DNA of 64,000 nucleotides from Deltaproteobacteria bacterium (GCA_016219005.1 JACRCN010000101.1:1-64000); one strand, 5' to 3'; shown: positions 52,417-62,090, numbered from the stretch's first letter. The notes: generated by a model not told the origin, from the letters alone. Numbers and translations: made by a program.

Positions 52417-54336
52417 ATGATCAGCATAACACTTCCGGATGGTAACATAAAGAATTTTGAGCAGCCGCTGTCCGGGCTGGACCTGGCCGTGAGCATCTCC
52501 GAAGGGCTCGCCCGCAACTGTGTCGCGATGGAGCTGGACCAGCGGCTGGTGGACCTGAACGCGCGCATCGACCGTGATGCGGCCGTGCGTCTGGTCACCA
52601 CGAAGGACCCGGAGGCGCTTGCGATCATGCGCCACAGCGCGGCCCACGTCATGGCCCAGGCCATCCTGCGGCTCTACCCGGAGGCCAAGCTCACCATCGG
52701 CCCGGTGGTCGAAGAGGGCTTCTACTATGACATCGACATGCCGCCGGTGTCGGAGGAGGACTTTCCCCGCATCGAGGCCGAGATCCAGAAACTCATCAAG
52801 GCCAAGCTCCCGATCCGCCGCCGGGAAGTCACCCAGGCCGAGGCTCTGGCGCTCTACCAGCACGAGCCTTACAAGCTGGAGATGATTCAGGATCTGACGG
52901 AAGGCACCATCTCAGTCTACGAGCAGGGCGAATTCGCCGATCTGTGCCGCGGGCCCCATGTGCCCCACACCGGCTTCGTCAAGGCCATCAAGCTGCTCAA
53001 GGTGTCGGGCGCCTACTGGCGCGCCGACCCGTCCCGCGCCCAGTTGCAGCGCATTTACGGCACCGCCTACTTCGACAAGAAGGAGCTCGATGCCTACCTG
53101 CACTTCATCGAGGAGGCCAAGCGCCGCAACCACCGCAAGATCGGCCAGGCGCTGGAGTTGTTCAGCTTCCACGACGAGGCCCCGGGCATGCCCTTCTTCC
53201 ACCCCAAGGGGATGGTCATCTGGAATGCGTTGCTGGAGTACTGGCGCATGGAACACCGCGTCGCCGGCTACGTGGAGACCAAAACCCCGATCATGTTGAA
53301 CCGCGCTCTCTGGGAGCGCTCCGGCCACTGGGCGAACTATCGCGAGAACATGTACACCGCCATGATCGACGAGGTGGAGTATGCCATCAAGCCCATGAAC
53401 TGCCCGGGCGGAATGCTGCTCTACAGTTGCAGGCCCCATTCCTACCGGGACCTTCCGCTACGGGCCGCGGAGGTCGGGCTGGTGCACCGCCACGAGCTCT
53501 CCGGGGTGCTCTCCGGCCTGTTTCGGGTACGGGCCTTCCACCAGGACGACGCCCACATTTTCATGACCCCCACTCAGATCGAACAGGAGATCCTGGGGGT
53601 GCTGCGCCTCGTGGAGCGAATCTACAGCACCTTCGGCCTGGGTTTTCACCTCGAACTGTCCACGCGGCCCAAGAAATCGATCGGCACCGACGAGCAGTGG
53701 GAACTGGCTACCGGCGGCCTGAAATCGGCGCTGGCCGCCTACGGTCGGGACTGCAAGCTGAACGAGGGCGACGGTGCCTTCTACGGGCCGAAGATCGACG
53801 TCCACATAAAGGACGCCCTGGGCCGGACCTGGCAGTGCGGGACCATCCAGCTCGACATGTCGCTTCCGGAACGTTTCAACCTGCATTTCGTGGACAAGGA
53901 CAACGAGCGCAAGCGGCCGATCATGATCCACCGGGTCATCTACGGGTCGATCGAGCGGTTTCTCGGGATCCTTGTCGAGCACTTCGCCGGACGGTTCCCA
54001 CTGTGGATGACGCCGGTGCAGGCCGTGATCCTGCCCATGAACGACGAAATGGTCTCCTATGCCGAAGAGGTCAAGGCCCGGTTCGACGCGGCCGGCCTGC
54101 GCACCGAGGTGGACAGCCGCACGGAAAGTCTGAATAAAAAGGTGCGCGAGGCCCAGCTCGTCCAAACACCGCTCACCCTCACCATCGGCGCGAAGGAGAA
54201 AGACGCCGGGACGCTGGCGGTGAGGACTCTGGACGGCAAGGTGACCTACGGGGTTTCCCACCAGGGATTCATCGACGCCGTGCTCGACAACATCCGTCGG
54301 CGCGCGCTCACGCTGGATGTCTTCCCGACCGGATGA
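52417..54336 (+). CDS. thrS: Threonyl-tRNA synthetase
   Basis: Class II synthetase of 639 residues. The TGS domain opens (ISITLPDGNIKNFEQPLSGLDL), followed by the editing domain with HSAAHVMAQAI and the class II core: KPMNCPGGML, RVRAFHQDDAHIF and GDGAFYGPKIDVHIKD. The C-terminal anticodon-binding domain starts about residue 530. ATG 52417 follows AGAAAGAGATT. The leader 52180-52416 is GC rich with short hairpins; I see no T-box-like element. infC, rpmI and rplT, often downstream of thrS, are not here. Confidence 0.96.
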   Translation: MISITLPDGNIKNFEQPLSGLDLAVSISEGLARNCVAMELDQRLVDLNARIDRDAAVRLVTTKDPEALAIMRHSAAHVMAQAILRLYPEAKLTIGPVVEEGFYYDIDMPPVSEEDFPRIEAEIQKLIKAKLPIRRREVTQAEALALYQHEPYKLEMIQDLTEGTISVYEQGEFADLCRGPHVPHTGFVKAIKLLKVSGAYWRADPSRAQLQRIYGTAYFDKKELDAYLHFIEEAKRRNHRKIGQALELFSFHDEAPGMPFFHPKGMVIWNALLEYWRMEHRVAGYVETKTPIMLNRALWERSGHWANYRENMYTAMIDEVEYAIKPMNCPGGMLLYSCRPHSYRDLPLRAAEVGLVHRHELSGVLSGLFRVRAFHQDDAHIFMTPTQIEQEILGVLRLVERIYSTFGLGFHLELSTRPKKSIGTDEQWELATGGLKSALAAYGRDCKLNEGDGAFYGPKIDVHIKDALGRTWQCGTIQLDMSLPERFNLHFVDKDNERKRPIMIHRVIYGSIERFLGILVEHFAGRFPLWMTPVQAVILPMNDEMVSYAEEVKARFDAAGLRTEVDSRTESLNKKVREAQLVQTPLTLTIGAKEKDAGTLAVRTLDGKVTYGVSHQGFIDAVLDNIRRRALTLDVFPTG

Positions 54337-54340
54337 CCCC

Positions 54341-54577
54341 ATGTGCTCGCGTAAACCCAAAACCCAACAGACGCCCGCCAACGCCGGCGTCTCCACGAGC
54401 CGGATCCCCTTCTGCGATCTGCGCTGCACGTGCGCCGATTTCGCCCAGGCCACTGCGCTCGACGGCAGCTGCCGTACTTTCATGTCTCTGTGGTGTAAAA
54501 AACTCGGCCGGCACGTGACCAAGAACGCCCCGTGCGAGGCGCGTTTCGGCCGGCGCCGACCCACGACGGGGTTTTAG
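54341..54577 (+). CDS. Small cysteine-rich protein of unknown function
   Basis: 78 residues with seven cysteines: Cys2, then FCDLRCTCADF, GSCRTF, LWCKKLG and APCEARFG, with a basic, Arg-rich end. The spacing CxxxCxC...C...C...C suggests an Fe-S or zinc site. It begins 4 bp after the thrS stop and matches its codon use, so it is probably co-translated with thrS. I do not recognise a named family. Confidence 0.65.
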   Translation: MCSRKPKTQQTPANAGVSTSRIPFCDLRCTCADFAQATALDGSCRTFMSLWCKKLGRHVTKNAPCEARFGRRRPTTGF

Positions 54578-54634
54578 CGAGCTTGAACGCGCAAGGCCGA
54601 AAGCTCACACACGGGTAAGGGTGACAATCCAATT

Positions 54635-55045
54635 ATGCTGTCGCTACCGATGCACATGCTGCCGGACCTGGTCCCGCTCATCCTTTACTGCGTTTTTATC
54701 TATATCCAATCGTGCCTGCCGGCCCCGTTCGAGACGCCGGAAGCGTCGCATCTGGACAAACTGCTGCACCTCGGGGCTTATGGGGTGATGGCCGTTTTGT
54801 TCTATCGGACCTACCTGGCCGGCTGGCCCCGGGCGCTGAAGCGGACGCTGATGTGGGCCAGTGTGATCTCCACCGCACTCTACGGGTTGAGCGACGAGAT
54901 CCACCAGTATTTTGTGCCCGACCGCAGCGCGGATCCCCTCGACTGGTTGGCCGATGTCGTCGGCGGTGCCTTGGGGGCTGTCATTTACCAGCGGCTCTTT
55001 GATGCCGCCCGCAAAAGCCGGAAGTTCCATCCGCCTCCAAGCTGA
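54635..55045 (+). CDS. VanZ-like membrane protein
   Basis: A 136-residue protein with four hydrophobic segments and the VanZ-type phrases SHLDKLLHLGAYGVMAVLFYRT and ALYGLSDEIHQYFVPDRSADPLDWLADVVGGALGAVIY. The conserved acidic and His residues (D, K, H; SDEIHQ; DWLAD) are present. Its role is unknown in most bacteria. Confidence 0.88.
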   Translation: MLSLPMHMLPDLVPLILYCVFIYIQSCLPAPFETPEASHLDKLLHLGAYGVMAVLFYRTYLAGWPRALKRTLMWASVISTALYGLSDEIHQYFVPDRSADPLDWLADVVGGALGAVIYQRLFDAARKSRKFHPPPS

Positions 55046-55147
55046 TTGACAAAACTGACGGGTTCAGATAGAGAATCGTCTCAAGCTCAAGGTTTCAAGC
55101 GACAAATAGCCAAGGATAACGAAAACTTAAAATTTTTTGAAGGGCCT

Positions 55148-57928
55148 ATGACCGCGGAAGCGAACCCGAACACGATCACGATCAACGGCAGCGAGTTCAC
55201 CTTTCAACCCGGTGAAACCATTCTTGAAGTCGCCCGGCACAACGCTATCGACATTCCGACACTTTGTCATCTGAAGGCGGCGGACCCGACCGGCGCCTGC
55301 CGCGTGTGCCTGGTGGAGGTGCAGGGGGCGCGTTCGCTCGTGGCCTCCTGCGCCATGCCGGCCGCCCCCAGGATGGTGGTCCACACGGAGTCCCCCAAGG
55401 TGGTCACCGCCCGGCGGCTAGTGATCCAGCTGCTGCTGGCGTCGGGAAACCACAACTGCCTCGTGCAGGGTTCCGACGGCCGCAGTTTCGAAGAGTACGC
55501 GGCCCGGTTGCAGCATGCCGGCGGCGGCATCGAGCCCTGCCCGGTGTGGGGCGACTGCCGGCTGCAGGAGCTGGCCTGGCGCTACGGGCTGACCGGCGGT
55601 CGTTTCAGCCCCACCCCGGTCCGCTACCCGCTGGAAGACGTCAACCCCTTCATCGTGCGGGACTTTGCGCGCTGCATCCTTTGCGGCCGCTGCGTCCAGG
55701 CCTGCAACGAGGTCCAGGTGAACCAGGCCATCCACTTCGGCTACCGCGGCGCCAAGAGCAAGATCATCGCGGCCGGCGACCGGCCCTATCGCGACTCGGA
55801 CTGCGTTTTCTGCGGCGAGTGCGTCCAGGCCTGTCCGGTGGGGGCTTTGGTGGAAAAGGATGCCCGCGGAAAGGTCTGGCCGAGAGATGTCCAGAAAACC
55901 GTCCGCACCACCTGCACTTACTGCGGTGTCGGCTGCCAGACGCAGCTGCACATTAAGGACAACGGGGTGGTCAAAATCACCGGCGTGCAGGAAGTGGCGC
56001 CGAACTACGGCAGCCTGTGCGTCAAGGGACGTTTCGGCTTCGATTTCATCGGGTCGTCCGAACGCCTGAAGACTCCGCTGATCCGTGAGAAAGACCGGTT
56101 CCGGGAGGCCACGTGGGAAGAGGCGCTCGATCGGGTGGCACGCCGGCTGGGGGAGATCAAGGCCGCCGACGGGCCGGACAGCATCGCGGTCCTGACCTCT
56201 GCACGCATTACCAACGAGGAGAACTACATCGCCCAAAAGTTCACCCGGGCGGTGCTGCAAACCAACAACATCGACCACTGCGCCCGTCTCTGACACTCCT
56301 CCACTGTGGCCGGTCTGGCCGCAGCCTTCGGCAGCGGGGCGATGACCAACACCATCGGCGACATCGAGCAGTCCGACGTCATTCTGATCGCCGGCTCCAA
56401 CACCACCGAGAATCATCCCGTCATCGCGACCGTCGTCAAGCGCGCCGTGCACCTGAAGGGCAAGACGCTCATCGTGGTCGATCCCCGGCGCATCAAGATC
56501 AGCGACTTTGCCCACACCTGGCTCAGGCCCCACCTGGGAACCGATGTCGCCTGGATCAACGGCATGCTGCACGTGATCATCGCCGAGAACCTGCACTCCA
56601 AAGAATTCGTGGAAAGCCGCACCACGGGCTTCGAGGCGCTCAAGCAGGCCGTTGCCAGATACACCCCGGAGTATGTCGAAGCCATCACGGGCATCCCCGC
56701 CCGGGACCTGACCGAGGCCGCACGCCTCTTTGCAGGGGCTGAGCGCGGCAGCATCCTTTATTGCATGGGGATCACCCAGCACACCACCGGAACCGATAAC
56801 GTCAAGTCGCTCGCCAACCTGGCCATGCTCTGCGGCAACCTGGGGATCGCCGGCGGCGGGGTGAACCCCCTGCGGGGTCAGAACAACGTGCAGGGCGCCT
56901 GCGACATGGGCGGACTGCCGGATGTGTTTTCCGGTTATCAGAAAGTGGCGGACCCCCAGGCCCGCGCGCGCATGCAGGCGGCCTGGAACGTCGACCGTCT
57001 GCCCGAAAAGCCCGGGCTGAAAGTCACCGATATGTTGCCCGCCGCCCACGACGGGACGCTTAAGGCGATGTACATCATCGGCGAAAACCCACTGGTCTCC
57101 GACCCCGACCTGAACCATGCCGAAAAAAGTCTGGGCCATCTCGAATTCCTGGTGGTCCAGGACATCTTCATGACCGAGACCGCCGCGAAGGCGGATGTCG
57201 TGCTGCCCTCGGCCTGCTACGCGGAAAAAGACGGGACCTTTTCCAACACCGAACGTCGGGTTCAGCGCGTGCGCAAGGCGGTCGAACCTCCCGGCGATGC
57301 CCGCGAAGACTGGAAGATTATCTGCGCGATCGCCGGCCGCATGGGCTACCCTATGCCCTACGCCGACAGCCGGGAGATCATGGACGAGCTGCGCCGCGTG
57401 ACGCCGTCCTATGCCGGGATCAGCTACGAACGCATCGAACACGAGGGCATCCACTGGCCCTGTCCGAACGAAGAACATCCGGGAACGCCCATCCTGCACC
57501 GCGAGCAGTTCACCATCGGCCGGGGAATTTTCCACGCCATCGACTGGGTCCCTCCGGCCGAAAGGACCGACGTGGACTTCCCGCTTTATCTCACCACCGG
57601 CCGGGTGCTCTACCAGTATCACACCGGCACGATGACCATGAAGACCGGCGGTTTGAACGAGATCGCGCCGGAGTGCTTCGTCGAGATTTCCGCATTCGAT
57701 GCAAAGGCCAACGGGGTCCAGGAGGGCCATCTCGTCACCATCGCCTCCCGACGGGGGAGCATCCAGGCCCGTATCCGGGTCTCCCCCAAAGCGGTGGCGG
57801 GGACCGTGTTCCTGCCGTTCCACTACGCCCAGGCCGCGGCCAACCGTTTGACCAGCGACGCCCTGGACCCGGTCTGCGGAATCCCCGAGTTCAAGGTCTG
57901 TGCGGTGAAGCTGCAACGGGCCGCGTGA
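55148..57928 (+). CDS. fdhA: Formate dehydrogenase catalytic subunit with selenocysteine
   Basis: Oxidises formate to CO2, or the reverse, at a Mo/W-bis-MGD centre. With TGA 56291-56293 read as Sec382 the product is 926 residues. Domains: [2Fe-2S] ferredoxin (about 5-80; CHLKAADPTGACRVCLVEV), His/Cys 4Fe-4S motif (about 100-120), two 4Fe-4S sites (CILCGRCVQACNEVQ and CVFCGECVQACPVGA), a further 4Fe-4S (CTYCGVGCQTQ), then the molybdopterin core with CARL-U-HSSTVAGLA and the C-terminal MGD cap. The modular N-terminus is that of NAD- or ferredoxin-linked cytoplasmic FdhA/FdsA. No electron-transfer subunit is adjacent. GAAGGGCCT precedes ATG 55148. Confidence 0.95.
56304..56324 (+). promoter_or_regulatory. 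Bacterial SECIS element of fdhA
   Basis: Ten bases after the UGA, CUGUGGCC and GGCCGCAG form an 8-bp stem around the loop GGUCU. The same loop is found in the E. coli fdhF SECIS, where the Gs and U contact SelB. Spacing and loop both support Sec insertion. Confidence 0.9.
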
Positions 57929-57940
57929 ACGCGGGCCGGG

Positions 57941-57955
57941 TCGAAGCTCGAAGGA
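57941..57955 (+). repeat. GAAGCT-type repeat after fdhA
   Basis: TCGAAGCTCGAAGGA, with a mirrored CTTCGAGCTT at 58041-58050 on the other side of the terminator. It belongs to the dispersed family seen throughout the window. Confidence 0.45.
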
Positions 57956-58001
57956 AAAGCAGCCAGGCAGAGGGCATTGGGCATCGGGTCGCAACGAGAA
58001 T

Positions 58002-58039
58002 AAAAAAAGCAGGGCCGGAAATTCGGCCCTGCTTTTTTT
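58002..58039. terminator. Bidirectional terminator between fdhA and the Fe-S selenoprotein
   Basis: A 16-bp stem (AAAAAAAGCAGGGCCG with CGGCCCTGCTTTTTTT) around loop GAAATT, with A and T tracts on both strands. It serves the two convergent genes. Confidence 0.92.
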
Positions 58040-58052
58040 GCTTCGAGCTTTT

Positions 58053-59375
58053 TTATTCTTCCGCTTCCCGCGTCTCCGGCATGAGCAGTTCCGCCAGGTC
58101 CTCCCCGAGGTAGGTGCGTTCGTTCGGGCCGAGGATTCCCATGGCGAGACAGATCATGGTCCAGAGGTGGACCGTGTGATAGTGCCCCTCGAAGTGCTCG
58201 CTCAGGTCGTGGATCTGGGCGTGGCAGTTGTGGCAGGGGGTGATCGCGTAGGTGGCGCCTGTCGCCATGATTTGCTCGAACTTCAGCTTACCGTACTCGC
58301 GGCGCGCTTCCGGGAGCCCCGACTGCAGGAACCCACCGCCGCCGCCGCAGCAGTAGTTGTTGGAGCGGTTGGGGGTCATGTCAACGAAGTTTTCCTCGCC
58401 CACCACCGCTTTGACCACATAGCGCAGATCTTCGGCCACGGGATCGCCGAGACTTTTGCGCACCAGCTGGCAGGGGTCCTGGACTGTGAACTTGACCTTG
58501 AGGTCCTTGTTCCAGTCGGAGTTGACCTTGAGCTTGCCCTCGCGAACCCACTGGGCATAGAGCTGGATGATGCTCATGATTTCGAATTTGTGGGAGATGT
58601 TGAACTTTTTCAGTCCGGCCCGGACTGCGAAGAGTTCGTGCCCTCACTCCGTGTTGAGCCAATATTTGCAGCCAAGGTCGTCCACGGCCTTGGCCTTCAC
58701 CTCCACGATGTGTTTCCACGACTCGGTGTCGGCCATGAACATGCAGTAGTTCTCGGCGGCCCAGCCCTTGGTGCCGTAAGTCCAGTCGGCGCCGGCCAAG
58801 TGCAGGATCTTCCACAGCGGCACCATCTCGTCCGGCTCGGTGACCGGTTCGCGGGAGTTCTGGTTGAGGAAGTACATGGCACCCTGCTTGTTGACGGGCG
58901 CCTGGAGTTCCTCCCAGCCCACTTGGGTATTGCGAACCTCCTCGGCGACGTCTTCGACCACGAACTTGAAGTCCTCCTCGGAGGCACCCATGGCGCTGCA
59001 GGTGTCGTGTTTGAGGGCCATGTTGCAGGAGCCCAGGATCCCCTTGGGGCGCTCATCCCGCGGTCGGCTCCCCCGAACGTTGAACACCAGCTGGGGAATG
59101 TCGATTTTCATAGGGCAGACATAGATGCAGCGCTGGCACATGGTGCACATCCAGGCCCATTCCGATTTCAGGAGTTCCTCGTCCATGCCGAGGGCCGCCA
59201 TGCGCAGGAACTTGCGCGGGTCCATGCCCTCCAGACCGGTGGCCGGGCAGCCGGACGAGCAGGCGCCGCAGGTCAGGCAGAGGTTGAGATTTCCACCATC
59301 GGGCAGCAGCTGCTTCACTTTGTCGATGAACATGCTTTTCTTTTTACCGCTGATTTTGATCGCTTCTTCAGCCAT
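58053..59375 (-). CDS. HdrD/HmcF-like Fe-S protein with selenocysteine in a CCG domain
   Basis: Two reading frames in the same phase are separated by one TGA (58646-58644). Read as Sec244 the product is 440 residues. The N-terminal ferredoxin part has LCLTCGACSSGCPATG and WMCTMCQRCIYVCP (about 32-90). Two cysteine-rich CCG-type domains follow, as in heterodisulfide reductase subunits: the first holds CKYWLNTE-U-GHELFAVRAG, where the usual residue is Cys; the second has NYCCGGGGGFLQSG and TPCHNCHAQIHDL. CCG domains bind the non-cubane 4Fe-4S cluster of the disulfide site, so Sec probably ligates or tunes it. The protein is cytoplasmic or peripheral. The electron partner is unknown. Confidence 0.88.
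58611..58627 (-). promoter_or_regulatory. Candidate SECIS element of the HdrD-like gene
   Basis: On the minus strand, 16 bases after the UGA, CAGUCCG and CGGACUG form a perfect 7-bp stem with loop GGC, or a 6-bp stem with loop GGGCC. The G-rich tip fits bacterial SECIS elements; the spacing is slightly longer than in E. coli. Confidence 0.65.
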
Positions 59376-59484
59376 TCCAATTAACCTCCCCTGGAATTAT
59401 CAAGGCCAGTTGCTGGTATAAAGTCTGAACATACTAAATTGATGCAAAAACACAAGCGAAAAATGAAGGCGTGCGGGCCGGCCG

Positions 59485-60462
59485 TCAAACCGTAAACACC
59501 GAAGAGCCGGTGGTCTTGCGTCCTTCCAGGTCCCGGTGGGCGCGCGGGGCTTCGGCGAGCGGGTAGGTCTGGCGCACCGCGACCGTGACCGCCCCCTTCT
59601 GAACCACTTCGAAGAGGTCCCGGGCATGGGCCAGGAGGTCCTCCCGCCGGGCGGTGTAGGTCATGAGCGTGGGGCGGGTCAGGAAAAGCGATCCTTTTTG
59701 CGCCAGCAAAGCGGGATCGAAGAGTCCAATCGGCCCGGCGGACTGGCCGAAGGACACCAGCATGCCCATCGGCCGCAGACAGTCGAGGGACTTCAGGAAC
59801 GTGGTCTGGCCGACCGAATCGTACACCACGTCGACGCCCTTGCCGCCCGTGATGTCCTTGACGCGGGCGGCGAAGTCCTCCTTCGTGTAGAGAATCGGGT
59901 GGTGGCAGCCGTGGGCTTTGGCGATCTCGGCTTTTTCGGGGCTGCCCACCGTTCCGATCACGGTCGCGCCCAGATGCCGGGCCCATTGGCAGACGATGAG
60001 GCCGACGCCGCCGGCAGCAGCATGGATCAGCAGAGTCGTGCCGGGACCGACCGGCCAGCAGCCTTTCAAGAGATACCGCGCCGTCATGCCCTGGAGCATC
60101 ATGGCGGCGGCCTGCAGAGCGGATATGCCGGAGGGAAGCTGCACCAGCCGATGGGCCGGAATACGGCGCTTCTCGGCGTAGGCCCCGGGCGGAACGCCGG
60201 CATAGGCCACGCGGTCGCCCACGGCCACCTCGACAACCTCCGGGCCGATGGCCTCAACCACCCCGGCGGCCTCCAGGCCGGGGGTGGCCGGGAGGGTGGG
60301 CAGGGGGTAGAGGCCTGAGCGATGGTAGACGTCGATGTAGTTCAGGCCGACGGCCTCGTGACGCACGAGGGCCTCGCCGGGGCCGGGAGTTCCGGGGTCA
60401 ACATCTTCCCATCGCAGCACCTCGGGCCCGCCATGCTGATGGATGCGGATGGCTTTGACCAT
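59485..60462 (-). CDS. Zinc-independent MDR-family quinone oxidoreductase
   Basis: An NADPH:quinone reductase-like medium-chain dehydrogenase of 325 residues. The GroES-like domain has HQHGGPEVLRWEDVD and GLNYIDVYHRSGLYP. The Rossmann domain has the cofactor motif HAAAGGVGLIVCQWARHLGA. The catalytic zinc ligands of alcohol dehydrogenases are absent, as in QorA. GGAGGATAATTAT precedes ATG 60462. It is the first gene downstream (in transcription) of the FAD selenoprotein but 166 bp away, so an operon is uncertain. Confidence 0.9.
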   Translation of the reverse strand: MVKAIRIHQHGGPEVLRWEDVDPGTPGPGEALVRHEAVGLNYIDVYHRSGLYPLPTLPATPGLEAAGVVEAIGPEVVEVAVGDRVAYAGVPPGAYAEKRRIPAHRLVQLPSGISALQAAAMMLQGMTARYLLKGCWPVGPGTTLLIHAAAGGVGLIVCQWARHLGATVIGTVGSPEKAEIAKAHGCHHPILYTKEDFAARVKDITGGKGVDVVYDSVGQTTFLKSLDCLRPMGMLVSFGQSAGPIGLFDPALLAQKGSLFLTRPTLMTYTARREDLLAHARDLFEVVQKGAVTVAVRQTYPLAEAPRAHRDLEGRKTTGSSVFTV

Positions 60463-60627
60463 ATAATTATCCTCCTGCAATTCTCAAATTATTTGCATCC
60501 GCGCCCACTTGCGGCGCCGGTCGTCAACTTCGCCGTAGAATATCTGCTCCCATGGCCCAAAGTCAAGCCTGCCCCGGGTTACGGCGACCACCACCTCCCG
60601 GCCCATGACCCGGCGTGTCGCGTGAGT

Positions 60628-61968
60628 TTACATTTTTTTGAGCAGCTGGCCGGCACATGTCAGCATCGGGTCCCAGGCCGGGCCGAAAGGCGGTGCGTAG
60701 GCCAGGTCCGCCTGGAAGAACTGCGCCACCGTCAGCCCGGCATGCAGGGCCACGGCGGCGCCGTTGATGCGGTGGGCAGCCCCCTCGCGGCCGACGATCT
60801 GCATTCCAAGCAGGCGCCCCTTTTTCCGGTCGCCCACCGCACTCACCCACAGGGCCGAGGCCCCGGGGAAGGAGTGGGCCTTGGTGCTGGAGGTGATGGT
60901 TGCCTCCACCGGCTCGAAACCGGCTTCCCCGGCTTCCGCGATGTTGAGGCCGGTCCGCGCCACCTCGAGGCCGAATACCCGGAAAACCGCCGTTCCGGCG
61001 ACCCCGTGCAGCGCGACCGTTTCCCCGCAGACGTTGTCCGCCACGGCCCAGCCGGTGCGGTTGGCTCTCAGAGCGAGCGGGATCCAGGTTTTCCGGCCGG
61101 TGACGACATGGTAGGCGTCGGCGCAGTCGCCGGCGCCGAAGATGTCCGGGTCCGAGGTGCGCAAGGTGGGGTCCACGGCGATGGAATTGGCGACGCTGAG
61201 CGCCAGCCCGGCCTCCTGCGCCAGGCCGCTCCGGGGGGCGACGCCGACGGCAGCGAGCACCATCTGCCCGCTGAGCGTCGCATCGGGGCAGACCACCGCA
61301 AGCCCGCCGCCCGCGGCCTCGATGCGCTGCGGCCGGAGGCCGGTGTGAACCCCGATTCCGTTGGCGCCAAGCTCCGCGTGGACGACCGAGGCGAGCTCCG
61401 GAGCGAGCCAGGGCATGAAGGCCGGGCCGGGTTTGAGCATGTCCACTTCGATGTCGAGCGCCCGCAGGCTTTCGACCATCTCCATGGCGACGTAGCCCAT
61501 CCCGAGGACGATCACCCGTCGCACGCCGCCGCCGGAAAGCAGCGCTTTGATACGCCGCCCGTCCTCCAGCGTCTTGAGCCGATGCACCCCGGGCAAGTCG
61601 GCGCCCGGCAGCGCCGGATTCACGGCCGCGGCGCCGGTGGCGATCAGAAGCCGGTCGTAGGGCTGCGTGAAGCCTTGGCCTTCCCGGGTCGCGCCCTGCA
61701 CGACCCGGCGTTTGCGGTCGATTACTTCCACGCGGTGGCCGGTGCGCAGGTCGATGCCCTGCTTTGCGCGAAACGCCTCCGCGCGCCGTACCACCAGATC
61801 TTCGATGTCCCTCTCCGGCGCCGCCAGATTGTAGGGGAGATTTCAGGCGCTGTAGGAGACGTCGCGGGTCTGTTCGAACACGATCACGTTCAGGTCGGGC
61901 CGGTTGCGCTTGGCGCGGCTCGCGGCGCTCATGCCGGCCGCATCGCCGCCGATAACGACGAAATTCAT
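60628..61968 (-). CDS. FAD-dependent disulfide-reductase relative (NADH oxidase/CoA-disulfide reductase type) with selenocysteine
   Basis: Read through TGA 61845-61843 as Sec42, the product is 446 residues, the normal length for this family. The N-terminal FAD motif is VVIGGDAAGMSAASRAKR. The active-site phrase is SYSA-U-NLPYN, where the family has SYSACGLPYY with a redox Cys; thus Sec replaces the catalytic Cys. The NAD-binding motif VIVLGMGYVAMEMVESL and the second FAD motif SDPDIFGAGDCADAYHVVTG follow, then the C-terminal dimer domain. Family members reduce CoA disulfide, persulfides or O2; the substrate here is open. A GGAGCCGAACC precedes ATG 61968. It is divergent from hrpA. Confidence 0.9.
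61814..61828 (-). promoter_or_regulatory. Candidate SECIS element of the FAD oxidoreductase gene
   Basis: On the minus strand, 14 bases after the UGA, UCUGGC and GCCGGA pair (one G-U) around loop GGC. The stem is short and other foldings exist, so the element is less certain than that of fdhA. Confidence 0.45.
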
Positions 61969-62090
61969 GGTTCGGCTCCTTCCGGGGCGGTTCCAGGCCA
62001 CCTTGATTTTTCGAAATACTCCCGTTAATCTACTAAGTCAATCGCACGAAATTTTCAACCGCTGTCAGCCAGGATGAATCGGCCCATACC

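Noticed and set aside
55148-57928. fdhA as two genes or a frameshifted pseudogene
   Set aside because: Both halves are in the same frame, the interruption is a TGA at the known Sec site, and a canonical SECIS hairpin follows.
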